Of a stretch of DNA of 8,215 nt, positions 7,103 through 8,215 are shown piece by piece. The notes beneath the pieces are model-generated. The model did no database searches and was not told where the DNA came from. It was given only the letters and a program-made list of their open reading frames with translations. The stretch covers positions 1 through 8,215 of the forward strand of contig CAMEGY010000035.1 of assembly GCA_945916625.1 (NCBI GenBank), read 5' to 3'. The position numbers were made by a program, and so were the translations under genes. The first letter of the stretch is position 1; each line of letters opens with the position of its first letter. This stretch comes from an uncultured Anaerococcus sp. (GTDB taxonomy: Bacteria > Bacillota_A > Clostridia > Tissierellales > Peptoniphilaceae).

Positions 7103-7130
7103 CACAAATAACTTAACCTTAACTCATCTA

Positions 7131-7159
7131 ATTATAACATCTATTACTACAAAAATCAA
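7131..7159 (-). promoter_or_regulatory. Promoter of the gltX-cysS-rlmB-rae1-sigma operon
   Basis: The -35 element TTGATT is at 7159-7154 and the -10 element TATAAT at 7136-7131, separated by exactly 17 bp. Only one or two bases differ from the housekeeping consensus. The predicted start is near 7124, giving a leader of about 96 nt before gltX. Confidence 0.8.
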
Positions 7160-7171
7160 CCTTGTCAAGGT
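7151..7171 (-). terminator. Short palindrome with T-run after the PTS gene
   Basis: ACCTTGTCAAGGT at 7159-7171 on the plus strand is a perfect 13-base palindrome. On the minus strand it gives ACCTT-GAC-AAGGT, followed by TGATTTTT with five T at 7155-7151. It begins 18 bp after the PTS stop codon, so a weak intrinsic terminator is the simplest reading. The stem is short. Its last base overlaps the -35 element of the gltX promoter, so an operator role is also possible. Confidence 0.45.
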
Positions 7172-7188
7172 CCTATATCTATTTTATT

Positions 7189-7656
7189 TTACAAAAATTC
7201 TCCTATAGGTAGTTTTGGATCTCCAATATTTTTTCTTACATAGGTATCTATACCCAAATTATATAATTTCTTAAATATCCTCATGTCCTCATCATCTACA
7301 GCAACCATAGCTGTCAAAGATACTTTTCCCATAGCCATATGGATTATTCCGATATTAATCTCTTCAATTTCATTTCCATAATCAATTAATTTTTCTAAAT
7401 CACTTGTATTTTCAACAATTAAAAAATACTCACCACCCTTATCGGCCAGAAAGTCTTTGACATCTGATATTTTCAAAAAAATACTTTCAGAATCACAAGG
7501 GACAGTCAGCCTTTCGATTTCTTTATGAATTTCATCTTCAAAAATTTTATCATTTGCAAAAATCACCTTATTTAGGTCATATTTTTCTAAAATATCCCTA
7601 ATAGTTTGCCCGTGACCCAGTCTTGAATCAACTCTTACAAGCCTAATCTTTGCCAT
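7189..7656 (-). CDS. Stand-alone PTS IIB component, mannose/fructose/sorbose family
   Basis: This 155-residue cytoplasmic protein has the fold and length of sorbose-family PTS IIB domains (about 160). In that family IIB takes phosphate from IIA onto a histidine and passes it to the sugar bound by IIC/IID. The N-terminus IRLVRVDSRLGHGQ matches the family pattern RIDDRLIHGQV and supplies the phosphorylated residue, H15. The later block from about 100 (INIGIIHMAMGK) and the DDEDMRIFKKLYNLG stretch also fit. Differences from the norm are G14 for Ile, T18 for Val and a weak C-terminal end. No IIA, IIC or IID gene is adjacent. Instead it is coupled to a HAD phosphatase gene by a TAATG overlap. It could work with transporter subunits encoded elsewhere or act as a regulatory phospho-protein. 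Confidence 0.85.
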   Translation of the reverse strand: MAKIRLVRVDSRLGHGQTIRDILEKYDLNKVIFANDKIFEDEIHKEIERLTVPCDSESIFLKISDVKDFLADKGGEYFLIVENTSDLEKLIDYGNEIEEINIGIIHMAMGKVSLTAMVAVDDEDMRIFKKLYNLGIDTYVRKNIGDPKLPIGEFL

Positions 7657-8215
7657 TATGCCTTCCTTATGACCATTTCACTTGGGTCATCTATGATTAG
7701 GTTTGGCTTTTCTTTTTCTAAAACTGCCCTATCCCTAAAGCCCCAAGATACACCTATAGTAAAGACTCCGGCATTTTTGCCACACTTCATATCTACTTCG
7801 CTATCACCAAAATAAATGATCTCAGAAAAATCTACATCAAATTTCTCTTTAAGAATCATAATTCCTTCTGGGGATGGTTTTCTTTCATAATCTCCCCTAA
7901 ATCCTAAGATATCATCAAAGTATCCTTGTCCAAAAACAGCTGGGATTACTTTTTTGCATGTCTCATCAGGCTTATTTGAAAAACAAACCATAGTTTTGCC
8001 AGTTTTCTTAAGCTCATCAAGGGCTTCTTTTACCCCATCATAGGCCTTGGTGAGGTGGGCTGGATTTTCGTCGTAGGCCTCATTATAAGAATCCAAAAAA
8101 TCTTTTCTAAATTTCTCATCCTTACTTGCCCCCACATAGTCTAGGGTCTTTTCACAAAGAACAACCGGACCATTACCTACAAAGGCTTCGACCTTATCTT
8201 TCGGACAAGGCCCAA
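7656..8215 (-). CDS. HAD-family hydrolase, phosphoglycolate phosphatase type (N-terminus beyond window)
   Basis: This is the C-terminal 185 residues of a haloacid-dehalogenase-fold phosphatase resembling Gph/PGP. The frame stays open past GTG 8135 to the window edge. The residues before it (VEAFVGNGPVVL) match the cap domain of phosphoglycolate phosphatases, so GTG 8135 is not the start. HAD motif II is the serine in MVCFSNKPDE, motif III the lysine in RKPSPEG, and motif IV is YFGDSEVDM. The nucleophile motif DxDGT would lie upstream of the window and cannot be checked. Such enzymes remove phosphate from 2-phosphoglycolate or from other small phospho-metabolites; the true substrate is not readable here. 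The stop overlaps the start of the PTS IIB gene by one base, so the two are probably co-expressed. Confidence 0.9.
   Translation of the reverse strand, partial: GPCPKDKVEAFVGNGPVVLCEKTLDYVGASKDEKFRKDFLDSYNEAYDENPAHLTKAYDGVKEALDELKKTGKTMVCFSNKPDETCKKVIPAVFGQGYFDDILGFRGDYERKPSPEGIMILKEKFDVDFSEIIYFGDSEVDMKCGKNAGVFTIGVSWGFRDRAVLEKEKPNLIIDDPSEMVIRKA

Noticed and set aside
7163..7168. TTGACA as the -35 box of the gltX promoter
   Set aside because: It is a perfect hexamer, but it lies 26 bp from TATAAT. TTGATT at 7159-7154 has the correct 17-bp spacing; TTGACA is part of the palindrome.
7029..7188. T-box riboswitch upstream of gltX-cysS
   Set aside because: Such leaders are common before synthetase genes, but the conserved AGGGTGGNACCGCG element is absent and the leader of about 96 nt is too short for a standard T-box.
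8133..8135. GTG 8135 as the start of the HAD phosphatase
   Set aside because: The frame is open upstream to the window edge and encodes recognisable cap-domain sequence (VEAFVGNGP), and the nucleophile motif has not yet appeared, so the gene starts outside the window.

Overview
The window is a densely packed, low-GC stretch with every gene on the minus strand, so transcription runs from high to low coordinates. The order gltX-cysS-rlmB-rae1(yacP)-sigma factor is a reduced form of the gltX/cysS/rlmB/yacP/sigH region known from Firmicutes. Short overlaps, AGGAG-type ribosome binding sites, T-rich intrinsic terminators and AT-rich codons fit a Firmicute. The particular layout makes me lean towards an anaerobic coccus of the Peptoniphilaceae (Anaerococcus-like). 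That genus guess is recall of gene style, not a comparison.

Layout in transcription order. (1) 8215-7189: the 3' part of a HAD phosphatase of the phosphoglycolate phosphatase type, cut by the window edge, translationally coupled (TAATG) to a stand-alone mannose/sorbose-type PTS IIB protein. A small palindrome followed by a T-run closes this unit. (2) 7159-1825: a five-gene unit with its own near-consensus promoter (TTGATT, 17 bp, TATAAT) and a leader of about 96 nt carrying a terminator-like hairpin. It then encodes glutamyl-tRNA synthetase, cysteinyl-tRNA synthetase, 23S rRNA methyltransferase RlmB, the Rae1/YacP endoribonuclease and a 340-residue sigma-70 factor, and ends at a strong intrinsic terminator. 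The genes overlap or nearly touch (1, 1 and 14 nt overlaps, one 18-nt gap). (3) 1786-1: an extended -10 promoter drives an ABC transporter, with an ATPase overlapping a multi-spanning permease that runs off the left edge.

Unit 2 is a translation and RNA-metabolism operon: two aminoacyl-tRNA synthetases, one rRNA modifier, and one ribosome-associated mRNA nuclease. It ends with a transcription factor that could tie this operon to a wider regulon.

The most interesting item is that sigma factor. It sits where SigH is expected, but its C-terminal -35-reading helix is of the RpoD kind. Its N-terminus carries an acidic run of aspartates. The residues that in RpoD read the -10 and extended -10 elements are replaced. 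It looks like an alternative sigma with ordinary -35 and unusual -10 specificity. No CRISPR array, tRNA, rRNA, insertion sequence or prophage gene was seen, and no gene-free stretch exceeds about 160 bases.
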